Positions 8,329 through 17,087 of a DNA stretch of 31,296 nucleotides are shown piece by piece; within the stretch, counting starts at the first letter, position 1, and each line of letters starts with the position of its first letter. The position numbers and the translations under genes were made by a program. Source of the stretch: B25-G16 sp964549945 (lineage in GTDB: Bacteria > Desulfobacterota > DSM-4660 > Desulfatiglandales > B25-G16); the NCBI GenBank assembly GCA_964549945.1, contig CAZJXD010000056.1, positions 1 through 31,296 of the forward strand, written 5' to 3'. Below the pieces are notes generated by a model. It saw only the letters and a program-made list of their open reading frames with translations, did not search any database and was not told the origin of the DNA.

Positions 8329-9117
8329 CTAGTATGGGCCTCGACTTTCACCCCCATCTATAGTGATACACGTTCCAGTAATAAAGCCGGCCCATTTTGA
8401 AGCAAGGAAAGCCACCATCCCCGCAACCTCCTCTGGCCTGGCGTATCGACCCAGGGGAATGTCTTCAACGATCTTTTGAATAACCTCCTCTCGATTAAGC
8501 CCAGACTCCTTCATCATAGCAGTAATACGTTGTTCAAGACGGTCGGTGCCTGCTGGACCTGGGTTAAGAGCATTAACCAGGATATGGTGAGGTGCCAATT
8601 CCACAGCGAGCCCTGAAGTTAACAACGCCAAGGCAGCATTCACGGAGCCTCCCGCCAGATGGGATGTCCTGATCCTTTTGCCAGATATGCCGATCACGCT
8701 GATTATACGGCCTCCGCCGGCTTTAATCATGTGGGGTACGACTGCACGAATAAAGCGCACGTAAAGCATTAATTTTGAATTTATTGCCTCGAGCCAGTGG
8801 GCATCGTCAAGCTGGAGGAAGGGACCGAAGGGTGTACTCCCAGCACAATTCACCAGGATATCAACGCTTCCCAGAGCCTCTTTGATCTTCTTGACCGTTT
8901 CATCCACATCTTGAGAATGTGCGGCATCGACACGAAACCAAAGTACTTCTTTGCCGGTAATTTCTCGAATGGACCGAGACGCCCTTTTTAGATGGTCGAC
9001 CCCCAGGTCGCAAATGGCGACTCTCGCTCCTTCCTGTGCGAGCAATTGCGCAATAGGTTGGCCAATGCCTCCAGCGCCAAAAACAATGGTTGCTTTTCCG
9101 TCTAATTGGAGGTCCAT
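8329..9117 (-). CDS. SDR-fold protein without the canonical Tyr/Lys catalytic residues
   Basis: A 262-residue short-chain dehydrogenase/reductase-fold protein. The cofactor motif FGAGGIG is at residues 13-19, and CDLGV after strand 2 suggests NAD(H) preference. VDILVNCAG (85-93) is the NNAG-equivalent, and the C-terminus TGTCITIDGG is typical. The catalytic strand differs: where SDRs have S...YxxxK, this protein has IGISGKRIRTSHLAGGSVNA. Alignment on the following AAL places Gly156 at Tyr and Asn160 at Lys. It may thus be a non-redox relative (a hydratase- or isomerase-like SDR) or use a different residue. GGGAGG sits nine bases upstream of the ATG. It is 40 bp upstream of the flavoprotein gene and 188 bp downstream of the DmsA-like gene, all on the minus strand. 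Confidence 0.85.
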   Translation of the reverse strand: MDLQLDGKATIVFGAGGIGQPIAQLLAQEGARVAICDLGVDHLKRASRSIREITGKEVLWFRVDAAHSQDVDETVKKIKEALGSVDILVNCAGSTPFGPFLQLDDAHWLEAINSKLMLYVRFIRAVVPHMIKAGGGRIISVIGISGKRIRTSHLAGGSVNAALALLTSGLAVELAPHHILVNALNPGPAGTDRLEQRITAMMKESGLNREEVIQKIVEDIPLGRYARPEEVAGMVAFLASKWAGFITGTCITIDGGESRGPY

Positions 9118-9305
9118 TGTGCTATTCCTCCCGATTTTTAATTAACATCTCATGCTAATCCTATATGTCATAAAATCCTACACGCTGCGACCCATCTTAA
9201 AGGTGAGAGGCTCAATGTTTGCAGACTCTCTGGATTAGCCTCAGCTTCCATTTTGAAAGTTTCATAAGATATCAAACAACGAGATAAATGGTGCAATAGT
9301 ATATT

Positions 9306-11486
9306 TCAAAGCCGCTTTACCTCAACCAAACTCGTATTATATGGAAAGGCTCCTCCTGGTGAAGGCTTGCATTTGGTCAGGATATTTGGATTTCCTCCTT
9401 GATCGATTCCTTTTCCATTTGGAGCGTACCACGCGCCTTGGGGAATATTAACCACACCCGGCATAATCCTCTCGGTTACCTTAGCCATAATTATAAGTTC
9501 TCCTCTATCATTGAAAACTCTCACTTTGTTGCCATTTTCAATGCCCCGCTTTTCTGCATCGACCGTGTTAATGAGAACAGCATGTTCTTCTAATTCCCTG
9601 AGCCAGGGTACGAACTCGAACTGGCTGTGAGTCCTCCTCCTAAAATGCGTCGTAATTAACTGAAGGGGGTATTTTCGAATCAGAGGATCATTTATGCCTT
9701 CCCAGGAGTCAATATATTTGGGAATAGGAGGAAGTTCTTCGTTGTTAGGAGAGGCCCATACTTGAGAATAAATCTCAATTTTTCCCGAGGGTGTAGGAAA
9801 AGGGTTATTGGAGGGATCCTGAATCTGTTTCTTAAATGCAACGTAGGGTTCCTCCTGATGTATGCGGTAGATAACTTTCTCCTTAAATTTCTCATAGTTC
9901 TCTATTTCAGTTCCGATCAACTCCTTTTTTATAAGCCCCTCCTCATCTTCCTCTCCAAAATCGCTAATTCCCATATATTTTGACAAGTCACGAGCTATTT
10001 CATAGTGAGATCTGCACTCACCCAACGGTTCTATGACCTTGTTAACAAAACCATAAAATGGGGTTCCCACTCCCATATCAATATCATTTCTTTCAAGAAA
10101 CATTGCGGTGGGTAGCACCACATCAGCGAATTTGGCAGTTGCTGTCATAACTTGTTCAAAAACAAGTATGAATTCCAATTTCCTTAGGGCTTCCACTGTC
10201 TTATTAATATCAGGATCTTGATTTACATAATTTATGTTTAGAAATATAGCTGCCCTTAAATCCGCTGGATAACCTCCATCTATGCCCTTTAATATGAAAT
10301 CCGAGGCATATATGCGATGTACTAATGAGGCTGTATGTATACTGGTCCCCTTTTTTAGTTCGACTTTTTGGGTTTCTTTTTCGTAACCCTTAACAGGTTT
10401 AAATGATAAGCCATATTGCATTTTGTAAGGAAAAGAGAGTGCTGATTCCCACACTCTTCCTGCAGCATGCCCGCCGTGTTTGCCAACATTGGCCGTTATC
10501 GCGGATAGGGTCATGGCAGCACGATGATATTGTTCCCCATAGGCGGTTCGTCCAGGAGCAATTCCGGCCATTAGAGCCGCGGGTTTGATGTTGGCATATT
10601 CTCTAGCAAGATACTCAATCTCTCTTGCAGGAACACTACTTATTTTTTCTGCCCAAGCTGGGGTTTTAGGCGCTCCATCTTCAATACCTAATACATAATC
10701 TTTGAATCGTTCAAAGCCAAAGGTGTATTTTTCAACGAACTTTTCGTCATAAAGTCTCTCATTGATTATTGTATACGCCATTGCGATAAGGACTGCAGAA
10801 TCTGTTCCGGGTCTAATTGGGATCCATCGATCCGCAAATGCAGCAGCTGTATCAGTGTATCGAGGATCTATTACAATCACCTTAGCTCCAGATTCTCTCG
10901 CCTGGGCCAGATACCAACAAGTGTTAGTCCCTCCTACTGTAACTGCAGGATTCCAACCCCATAGAATTATTAAACGAGAATTAATGAGATCATCTCTTGC
11001 ATTATCAGTACGAGCGGTTCCATATGTCGCAAGTGAAGCGCTTATTCCTCCCTGAAAAGATCGTGTACCCCAAAGCCTTGTATAACCTCCAGCATGGCAA
11101 AGCAATCTATGTATATGTTGGAGATTATGTATTTGATTTATGTCGCCAGCAGAAGATAAATATAATATACTGGATGGACCATAAGCATCTCTTATTCTGA
11201 TTAGTTCTTTTGATATTATATTAAGAGCTTCTTCCCAAGTGATTCTTTCAAACTTTCCCTCTCCCCTATGGCCAGTTCTTTTAAGGGGATAAAGTAGCCT
11301 ATGAGGGTCGTATATTCTCTGACGATAGGCGCGTCCTTTTAAACAAGCCCTTAGTTGAGGCTCTTCCCCGTCATCCGTTTCAATTCTGGTAATAATATCA
11401 TCTTTAACATGAACCTTAAGCAGGCATGTGCCACCACAATGACTGGCACAAGTAGTATATATTGCTTTTTCTTCTGGCTTCTCCAT
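9306..11486 (-). CDS. DmsA-type molybdopterin oxidoreductase, no Tat signal
   Basis: Catalytic subunit of the DMSO reductase superfamily, 726 residues from the ATG at 11486. The [4Fe-4S] cysteines follow DmsA spacing: C13, C17, C21 (CASHCGGTC) and C48 (RACLKGR). The segment RGEGKFERITWEEAL, IDPRYTDTAAAFADRWIPIR and the C-terminal NDRGELIIMAKVTERIMPG with QGAWYAPNGKGIDQGGNPN align well with E. coli DmsA. Ser143 in LWGTRSF falls at the DmsA molybdenum-ligand serine. There is no twin-arginine leader, so it should be cytoplasmic. A GTG at 11516 is also in frame, but neither start has a clear ribosome site; the paralogue at 23732 supports the later start. No DmsB or DmsC homologue adjoins it. The substrate is unknown; sulfoxide, N-oxide, dehydroxylation or hydroxyl-transfer chemistry cannot be told apart. 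Confidence 0.9.
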   Translation of the reverse strand: MEKPEEKAIYTTCASHCGGTCLLKVHVKDDIITRIETDDGEEPQLRACLKGRAYRQRIYDPHRLLYPLKRTGHRGEGKFERITWEEALNIISKELIRIRDAYGPSSILYLSSAGDINQIHNLQHIHRLLCHAGGYTRLWGTRSFQGGISASLATYGTARTDNARDDLINSRLIILWGWNPAVTVGGTNTCWYLAQARESGAKVIVIDPRYTDTAAAFADRWIPIRPGTDSAVLIAMAYTIINERLYDEKFVEKYTFGFERFKDYVLGIEDGAPKTPAWAEKISSVPAREIEYLAREYANIKPAALMAGIAPGRTAYGEQYHRAAMTLSAITANVGKHGGHAAGRVWESALSFPYKMQYGLSFKPVKGYEKETQKVELKKGTSIHTASLVHRIYASDFILKGIDGGYPADLRAAIFLNINYVNQDPDINKTVEALRKLEFILVFEQVMTATAKFADVVLPTAMFLERNDIDMGVGTPFYGFVNKVIEPLGECRSHYEIARDLSKYMGISDFGEEDEEGLIKKELIGTEIENYEKFKEKVIYRIHQEEPYVAFKKQIQDPSNNPFPTPSGKIEIYSQVWASPNNEELPPIPKYIDSWEGINDPLIRKYPLQLITTHFRRRTHSQFEFVPWLRELEEHAVLINTVDAEKRGIENGNKVRVFNDRGELIIMAKVTERIMPGVVNIPQGAWYAPNGKGIDQGGNPNILTKCKPSPGGAFPYNTSLVEVKRL

Positions 11487-11740
11487 GCCATTTACTATCT
11501 TAAGATCTTGGAACACGTCTGAAATGTTGTCCGATTTATTTTCTGACGTACTTTGTTATAGCCAAGGGCATTTTTTCTGTTTAGAAGCAATTTTTTCAAT
11601 GAAACAGCTAGATTTACACCCTCAATCCAGGAAAGAACTCGCCTTTAAGGAAGTGAACTATTTAGTTCATCTCTGGCTAGTGGTTATTTATTTCATTTCA
11701 TGCTTTTGGGGTTCAATATAGTATTAACTGAATCCTCCAA

Positions 11741-13597
11741 TCATAAGCTCACACTTACTTCAGATAATCCTTTTCTCTTTTTTCTAGCTAACTGAATCAT
11801 AAAAACTATTGCTACGATTGCAAAGCCTATAATATCAGTAAACTTCCCTGGTTTAATTAGCATGAGCGCAGCAATCGCAAGAACTACCCTTTCAGGCACG
11901 TAACATTTCTGCACAAAGAATCCTTGGAGACTGGCAGCTAAAGATAATATGCCAAGAATTGATGAGGCCAAACCTAACAATATAACTCCCACCCTTCCAT
12001 AACCTAACAGTTGCGGTCCAAAAACGAACATATACGGAACTATAAATCCAGCAAAACCAAGTTTAAAAGCAAGGAAGCCTGTTTTATTAAAATCCCCGCC
12101 CGAAATGCCGCATGCAGCATAAGATGCAAGCGCTACCGGAGGAGTTATGCAACAAATGATCCCAAAGTAAAAAGCAAACAGATGAGCAGCGAGTGGCTGA
12201 ACTCCTAAATGTACCATAGACGGTGCTGCAACTGCTGCTAATATTACATAACAGGCTACCGCGGGAAGACCCATTCCCAAAAGCAGTGAAGCCACCATTG
12301 CAAGCGGAAGAAGCCCGATTAGATGCCCCCCGGAAAGAGTAACAAGCAAGGTGGAAAACTTAACTGCAAGCCCGGTAAGAGAGAACATACCAATGGCAAT
12401 ACCTGCCGCAGCGCAGGCAACTGCAACAACCAGCACATTGCTTACCCCTTGTATAAGGGCTTTGATGAAGTCGACAAAATTTATCCTTGTGTTCGACCTC
12501 AACATACAAACGGCCACAAGAAGGGTTGTGGACCAAAAGGCTGTAAACATCGCCGAATATCCACGGAAAAGTAAGTACATAAAAAGTATAAAAGGAAGAA
12601 CTACATGAAATTTTTCCATTAAAGTTCTTTTTAAATTAGGCAATTTATCTGTAGATATAGGTGCTAGGTTCTTGTTTATAGCTTCAAAATAGACCATAAA
12701 CATAAGAGATAAATAATATAAGAGAGAAGGAATGGCTGCACCTAATGCCACCCTGAGGTACGGGATTTCTAAGGTATCAGCCATGATAAATGCCGCAGCC
12801 CCCATGATCGGTGGCATTAGCTGCCCCCCCGTAGAGGCAACTGATTCAACAGCTCCGGCAAAATTCGTCCCATAGCCCATTCGCTTCATAAGAGGAATTG
12901 TAAAGGTCCCCGTAGTTACAACATTAGCAGCAGCGCTCCCATTAACTGAACCTACTAAAGCACTGCCCATGATGGCTGCATATGCGGGACCCCCCCGTTT
13001 ATTTCCAAATACTGCCATAGCAGATTCAATAAAAGTATCACCGACCCCCGTTGTAGTAAGGAAGGCACCGAATATGGTAAACAAAATGATAATAGTTGCA
13101 CTCACGCCTAAAGGAGTACCAAACATGCCTGTGTCTGCGAGATATAGGTGGGAGAGAATTCTTTCAGCTGAATAACCCCTGTGCACTAGCAAACCCGGCA
13201 TATAAGGTCCCACGAATCCATAAACGATGGTAAAGGCAACAATAATCGCCAAAGCCCAGCCTACCGTTCGCCTAACTGCTTCGATCAGCAAGATAACCGC
13301 TATCCATCCGAGCCAGACCTCTAAATGCGTTACAGCTCCAAACCTATTTGCAATAGCCTGATGGTTCAATGCAACGTATCCTACGCTTACCGCAGCCAAA
13401 ACAGCAAATAACATATCATACCATTTCACAGACCCGGCTTTACCTCTCTTAGCAGGAAATGATAAAAATAAAAGGAAAAGGACAGCGGCGAGATGAACAC
13501 CCCTTTGAATCATGGTTGTCATCGGTCCCGCCACTCCTGTATAAAGATGGAAACCAGCTGTAAACAACGCAACTATAGCATAGATTATCTTTACCAC
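11741..13597 (-). CDS. TRAP transporter permease, fused 4TM/12TM (TAXI-type)
   Basis: A 618-residue polytopic membrane protein in which the small (DctQ-like) and large (DctM-like) TRAP permease domains are fused, the form that partners TAXI binding proteins. The N-terminal third carries about four or five hydrophobic segments. The DctM part starts near residue 110 and contains GSVNGSAAANVVTTGTFTIP, STGGQLMPPIMGAAAFIMAD and LLGMGLPAVACYVILAA. The start is a GTG without a strong Shine-Dalgarno sequence. It follows the amidohydrolase gene by 33 bp on the minus strand, with the TAXI binding protein further upstream, so all three form an operon. It would use an ion gradient to import an organic acid. 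The tail is rich in membrane segments to the end. Confidence 0.93.
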   Translation of the reverse strand: MVKIIYAIVALFTAGFHLYTGVAGPMTTMIQRGVHLAAVLFLLFLSFPAKRGKAGSVKWYDMLFAVLAAVSVGYVALNHQAIANRFGAVTHLEVWLGWIAVILLIEAVRRTVGWALAIIVAFTIVYGFVGPYMPGLLVHRGYSAERILSHLYLADTGMFGTPLGVSATIIILFTIFGAFLTTTGVGDTFIESAMAVFGNKRGGPAYAAIMGSALVGSVNGSAAANVVTTGTFTIPLMKRMGYGTNFAGAVESVASTGGQLMPPIMGAAAFIMADTLEIPYLRVALGAAIPSLLYYLSLMFMVYFEAINKNLAPISTDKLPNLKRTLMEKFHVVLPFILFMYLLFRGYSAMFTAFWSTTLLVAVCMLRSNTRINFVDFIKALIQGVSNVLVVAVACAAAGIAIGMFSLTGLAVKFSTLLVTLSGGHLIGLLPLAMVASLLLGMGLPAVACYVILAAVAAPSMVHLGVQPLAAHLFAFYFGIICCITPPVALASYAACGISGGDFNKTGFLAFKLGFAGFIVPYMFVFGPQLLGYGRVGVILLGLASSILGILSLAASLQGFFVQKCYVPERVVLAIAALMLIKPGKFTDIIGFAIVAIVFMIQLARKKRKGLSEVSVSL

Positions 13598-13630
13598 GAA
13601 GGAACCCCGTTCACCCCTTTACCCGCTTAC

Positions 13631-14467
13631 TTACTCTAATTCTAGCAGCTTAGCAGCGTTGTGATACATTACCTTCTCTCTCACTTCAGCTGAAAATGGC
13701 ATCTCCTGATAACGCTCAACCATCATCTTGAAATGGTTAAAAGGGTGAGCGCTAGCAAAAAGGGCCTTATCTGCTAAAGTCGTATTTGCGGCCTTTACAT
13801 AAAGTTCTGACCCAGGATGCAGTTCATGACCCGACCACTCAAAATAGACATTCTTATTTCGCATCGCCACCGCTATCATTTCTGTCACCCAAGGATATCC
13901 CCCATGGCTAACAACTATTTTTAATTCAGGAAAATCTCTAGCCACCACGTCAATAGTCTGTGGAGAGGCATCTGCCATTATCGCATCGGGAACGTAACGC
14001 GCAAGGCCACATGTTAGTTGTACTGGTATCCCTAATTCAACACACTTTGTGTATACGGGATAGTATTTTCGATGATCTGCCGAAAGCTGATGCATATAGG
14101 GATCCATCGATACTCCCTTGAGCCCCAACTCTTTAACCGCACGTTCAACCTCTCTCACAGCATCCATGCCCTTTCGAGGATCTATGCCTGCAAAGCCTAT
14201 AAATTTCGAAGGGAAGCGCTGAACGATTTCTGCCACGTGATCATTAGAGACCTTATAGCCATAAGTTGTCTCTAAATCTCTCCCCTGAATAACGCCCAAC
14301 TCAATTCCAGCCTCGTCCATCTCCCGAACGAGCTCCTCTGGCGGAGAGACATCTCTTTTATAGGGAACAGCCCGGTTATATGTCAGCAGATCTTTAAAAA
14401 CTCGATTATCCACAATACTTACAAACTCTTCAGTTGACGGTCTTACTCGAAAGTCAATGATTTTCAC
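13631..14467 (-). CDS. Amidohydrolase-2-like TIM-barrel protein in a TRAP operon
   Basis: A 278-residue amidohydrolase_2 / ACMSD-type protein starting at a GTG, with AGGAGG five bases upstream. The first strand is IIDFRVRPSTEEF in place of DxHxH. The mid-barrel strand VQLTCGLARY lacks the usual His. VSHGGYPWVTEMIAVAM keeps the next His, and FASAHPFNHFKMMV replaces the usual GSDxP. So only one of the five expected metal ligands of ACMSD-type enzymes is visible. It lies between the TAXI binding protein and the permease, 33 bp before the latter, which implies a role on the imported substrate or in its sensing. A close broken copy is at 3547-4237 and a scrap at 17088-17210. The family has many uncharacterised members with this DFRVRP start. 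Confidence 0.85.
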   Translation of the reverse strand: MKIIDFRVRPSTEEFVSIVDNRVFKDLLTYNRAVPYKRDVSPPEELVREMDEAGIELGVIQGRDLETTYGYKVSNDHVAEIVQRFPSKFIGFAGIDPRKGMDAVREVERAVKELGLKGVSMDPYMHQLSADHRKYYPVYTKCVELGIPVQLTCGLARYVPDAIMADASPQTIDVVARDFPELKIVVSHGGYPWVTEMIAVAMRNKNVYFEWSGHELHPGSELYVKAANTTLADKALFASAHPFNHFKMMVERYQEMPFSAEVREKVMYHNAAKLLELE

Positions 14468-14650
14468 TTTAACCTCCTCATTAATTGATGTTTGGCCATT
14501 GCGGCTGACTCAGCCCTAGTCAAAATTGAAAGACTCTGTAAAGGTACTGTTGGGCAGTAAATTAGGGAGTACTTGAATCAAGGCTATCATCCTCATATTA
14601 TGCCTCACCTCAGAACATAACACTACTCTTCTAATGGTTCTTCGTATTGC

Positions 14651-14665
14651 AATCCGGTCATGGCC
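14651..14665. repeat. 15-bp inverted repeat, left copy, beside a TAXI gene
   Basis: AATCCGGTCATGGCC is the exact reverse complement of 15761-15775. The two copies bracket the TAXI gene at 14696-15706. The core GGTCATGGCC is itself nearly palindromic, as operators often are. It lies 31 bp beyond the TAXI stop and upstream of the amidohydrolase start. Confidence 0.4.
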
Positions 14666-14666
14666 T

Positions 14667-14682
14667 TTCGCAGATCTGCGAA
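14667..14682. repeat. Perfect 16-bp palindrome between TAXI and amidohydrolase genes
   Basis: TTCGCAGATCTGCGAA reads the same on both strands and has no loop. It lies 14-29 bases past the TAXI stop and abuts the 15-bp inverted repeat. As RNA it could make only a tight hairpin with a strained loop and no U-tract, so it is more likely a protein-binding site than a terminator, if it is functional at all. Confidence 0.35.
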
Positions 14683-14695
14683 TTTAACGCAAAGA

Positions 14696-15706
14696 TTATC
14701 TCAGAGGCTCGGTTTGCTTTAAAAATGCATCCAAACCTGGCAAATTAATTTCCTTATAGTATTTCAATGCACCAGGATGAAGGGGTATAGACAGACCAGT
14801 CAAAAACATACCTTTATGCATCCGTTTAAAAGAAGCATGCACGTTCCCTAAATCTCCCAAATTTTCCACAATGGCTTTAGTGACTTGGTATACGGCCTCT
14901 TCACTGACATCTCTATTTGCAAGCCATATACCCATATCCTGAACGCTGGGAACAGGTAAATCAACTCCCTTGTAATATCCAGGAGGTACATAATCGGGAA
15001 TATAAGCTGGATTCAATTCGCACATCTTCATTACCACTTCTGCTGGTACAGGCAACATATTTACATCTCTGACGAGAAATAACTCCACCAAGGCAGAAAG
15101 TGGCACCATCCCATACCATATTCCTCCATCTATTTGACCGTCTTTAACCATATTAACTGCATCTTGCAGTCTTATTTCATATACTTTCATGTCCTTTAAA
15201 TCCAGCCCAGCAGCTTCGAAAAGAGTCTTAGAGTTAAGACCCGATGCTCCGCCTGGCTGACCAATGGCAATCTTTTTCCCTTTAAACTCGTATACGCTCT
15301 TAATGCCAGATTTTTTAGTAACATAAATTTCAGCCACGCTGGCTGATTGAGCAATTATTGAGAAGAGTTGTTTTGGCTTAAGGTTTTTATACATGCCTTT
15401 GGCCATGTATGCATCATAAGCGAAACGGCCTGTACTATGACCAAATTCAACTTCTCCATTCGACAATAGTCTTACGTTTTCCAACCATCCTTTACTTTCC
15501 TCAACGTTCAAAGCAACATTGAAGCCTTTCTTATTAAGGATATCACCTACCCCCACTCCTATTTGATAACTAGCTGTACCCACCGGACCTGTAGCTACTG
15601 AAGCAATTATTTTACTAGCTTCAGCATAAGTATTGCATGGAAAATTTAATGATAAACATAGTAGTAGGCTTATAAATATTGTTGCTATTTTTGTTTTCGT
15701 TATCAT
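14696..15706 (-). CDS. TAXI family TRAP transporter solute-binding protein
   Basis: Periplasmic binding protein of a TAXI-type TRAP transporter, 336 residues. A signal peptide (ITKTKIATIFISLLLCLSL, ending near CNTYAEA) is followed by the TAXI N-terminal strand IASVATGPVGTASYQIGVG. Other family features are SVYEFKGKKIAIGQPGGASG in mid-protein and the closing IPLHPGALKYYKE. The start at 15706 is preferred over an in-frame GTG nine bases upstream, because AAGGAGG sits eight bases before this ATG. It is the first gene of the minus-strand transporter run (binding protein, amidohydrolase, fused permease), although 228 bp separate it from the amidohydrolase. It is clearly divergent from the pair at 19371 and 20479, so the two systems probably bind different ligands. 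Confidence 0.92.
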   Translation of the reverse strand: MITKTKIATIFISLLLCLSLNFPCNTYAEASKIIASVATGPVGTASYQIGVGVGDILNKKGFNVALNVEESKGWLENVRLLSNGEVEFGHSTGRFAYDAYMAKGMYKNLKPKQLFSIIAQSASVAEIYVTKKSGIKSVYEFKGKKIAIGQPGGASGLNSKTLFEAAGLDLKDMKVYEIRLQDAVNMVKDGQIDGGIWYGMVPLSALVELFLVRDVNMLPVPAEVVMKMCELNPAYIPDYVPPGYYKGVDLPVPSVQDMGIWLANRDVSEEAVYQVTKAIVENLGDLGNVHASFKRMHKGMFLTGLSIPLHPGALKYYKEINLPGLDAFLKQTEPLR

Positions 15707-15760
15707 CCTCTGCACCTCCTTCTTTGTTTGTTTAAAAGAGTTTAAAAATTTCGACTTCTA

Positions 15761-15775
15761 GGCCATGACCGGATT
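15761..15775. repeat. 15-bp inverted repeat, right copy, upstream of TAXI gene
   Basis: GGCCATGACCGGATT is the exact reverse complement of 14651-14665. It lies about 55 bp upstream of the TAXI start codon on the minus strand, between that start and a candidate promoter, which is a reasonable position for a repressor site. Confidence 0.4.
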
Positions 15776-15850
15776 TGTAAAAATTTGCTTAATGTTGAAT
15801 GTAAAGTGCTTTATTAGTTCCTCAACCTTTATTCTACTATCTAAAGATTT

Positions 15851-15889
15851 ATTATCCAACTTAGAACAATAGGGTCAACTTTAATTATA
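15851..15889 (-). promoter_or_regulatory. Candidate sigma-70 promoter(s) for the TAXI operon
   Basis: On the minus strand, TTGACC (15878-15873) is followed after 16 bases by GATAAT (15856-15851). A perfect TATAAT (15889-15884) also occurs just upstream, without a good -35 box. Either would give a leader of roughly 140-170 bases for the TAXI gene. The surrounding sequence is very A+T rich, so chance matches are likely. Confidence 0.25.
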
Positions 15890-16159
15890 TCTATTGTCAA
15901 TTCATCAAAAGTCCATCAATTTAATTTTTTCCCGCTGATTCTTTTCATGCTTAATCGTTAGCAAACAACTGGTTTTGCACAGGAGACTTAGACTTTTTCA
16001 TTTTTTGAGTTAAAAACCTCCGCCTATTATATTAATTAATCTCACAGAGAATGAAGTTTTCATAAATAGCATCTTTCCTATATATTATAACAAATGCGAT
16101 TTCAAGTAGTATTTAGGCTACATTTAGCTAATTTTTTAAAAGTAACCCGTTTAAATTTC
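15890..16159. other. A+T-rich spacer upstream of the minus-strand operon
   Basis: No convincing open frame, RNA or repeat is seen here on either strand. It separates the TAXI operon's upstream region from the second IS remnant. Confidence 0.5.
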
Positions 16160-16915
16160 AAAAGTGAACTCCTTTGAGATCACTGTTTTTCACTCTTTGG
16201 ATATCAAGGAGGGTATCCTCACACCAGAACCTGACCTCAGATATATTATGGAGTGGGAGTCGACGTCGGAGAGAAAGGGTGCCCCGTAGGTCAACACCAC
16301 CGTCTGCAGCGCACAGATATGTGTCCAAGAAGTCTCTTTCTCTACCAAGGTAGCACTTCTCCTTCGCAGGGGGAGAGAAGAGGTGGCGGGAGGAGTCATG
16401 CTGGATGAGCTCCCCGATGTAGTTGGTGAGTACCTCACGGTCATGAGGAGCTTTCCTTGCTTCCGCTTCACAGGGAAGCCGTGCTTCTTGGCCCTATCGA
16501 TGATGGTGGATAAGGACACCTTCTGATGGTGTGTTACACTCAGAAGGGCTCTGACATAGCTGGAGTTGTAATGTCTCAATGGTATTCTTCTATCAGGTTC
16601 TTTCGATCGGGAGCTCTCTGAGAATATTGTCTTCAACAGCCTGAGGTATCGTTCTTGTTTTAGTGCCTCTTTTATAGAGAATTAAGAACTCATGGGGACA
16701 TTCTTTGTAGTGCTTGAGCAGGAGGAAAAATCTGCTCCTCCTAATGCCTAAAACTTCCAGGATATAATGGATCTCAATTTCCCTTCTTGCATACCGTTTA
16801 AGTAGCTCTTTAACATAGTTTTTTGTAAATTGCTTAGGTAATTGAACCATAATCCAAACCCCTTTTTAGCCTCAGATTATGGTTTCCTAGGAGTTGACTT
16901 TTAATTCGTAGATGA
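16160..16915 (-). mobile_element. Degenerate insertion sequence, copy 2 (rve/DDE transposase pseudogene)
   Basis: Second copy of the IS at 1305-2029. The N-terminal helix-turn-helix part is open from 16850 (YVKELLKRYARREIEIHY to ILRELPIERT) but stops at 16593-16595. The next frame carries IPLRHYNSSYVRALLSVTHH and later TSWTHICALQTVVLTYGAPF, with a deletion of about 60 bp in the integrase core relative to copy 1. So it is not functional. The ends are AAAAGTGAACTCC (16160-16172) and GGAGTTGACTTTT (16890-16902), an inverted pair with one mismatch, taken as terminal repeats. It separates two transporter clusters of opposite orientation and may have helped in their duplication or rearrangement. 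Confidence 0.8.
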
Positions 16916-16935
16916 CAGCCAAGAAAAATTATTAC

Positions 16936-16964
16936 TTGACTTATATCCTCTGTTTCTATATTTT
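16936..16964 (+). promoter_or_regulatory. Weak candidate promoter upstream of the TRAP/TAXI cluster
   Basis: TTGACT (16936-16941) and TATTTT (16959-16964) are separated by 17 bases on the + strand, 390 bp before the TRAP permease. It lies just outside the IS remnant. The match is weak and the region is A+T rich. Confidence 0.2.
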
Positions 16965-17087
16965 GCTTTCTCTCATTGAATATGGACTAATTGAATAGCT
17001 AATAAAGTGTTTACTATGATTGCTTTAACTATGAGATGTGACTAGGCTTTGATTTATAGGTGATGACATCAAATAGCACAAAAAATT

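Noticed and set aside
12323..12608. Overlapping + strand frames
   Set aside because: Antisense to transmembrane segments of the TRAP permease.
14667..14682. Palindrome as rho-independent terminator of the TAXI gene
   Set aside because: There is no loop and no U-tract after the stem; a DNA site is more likely.
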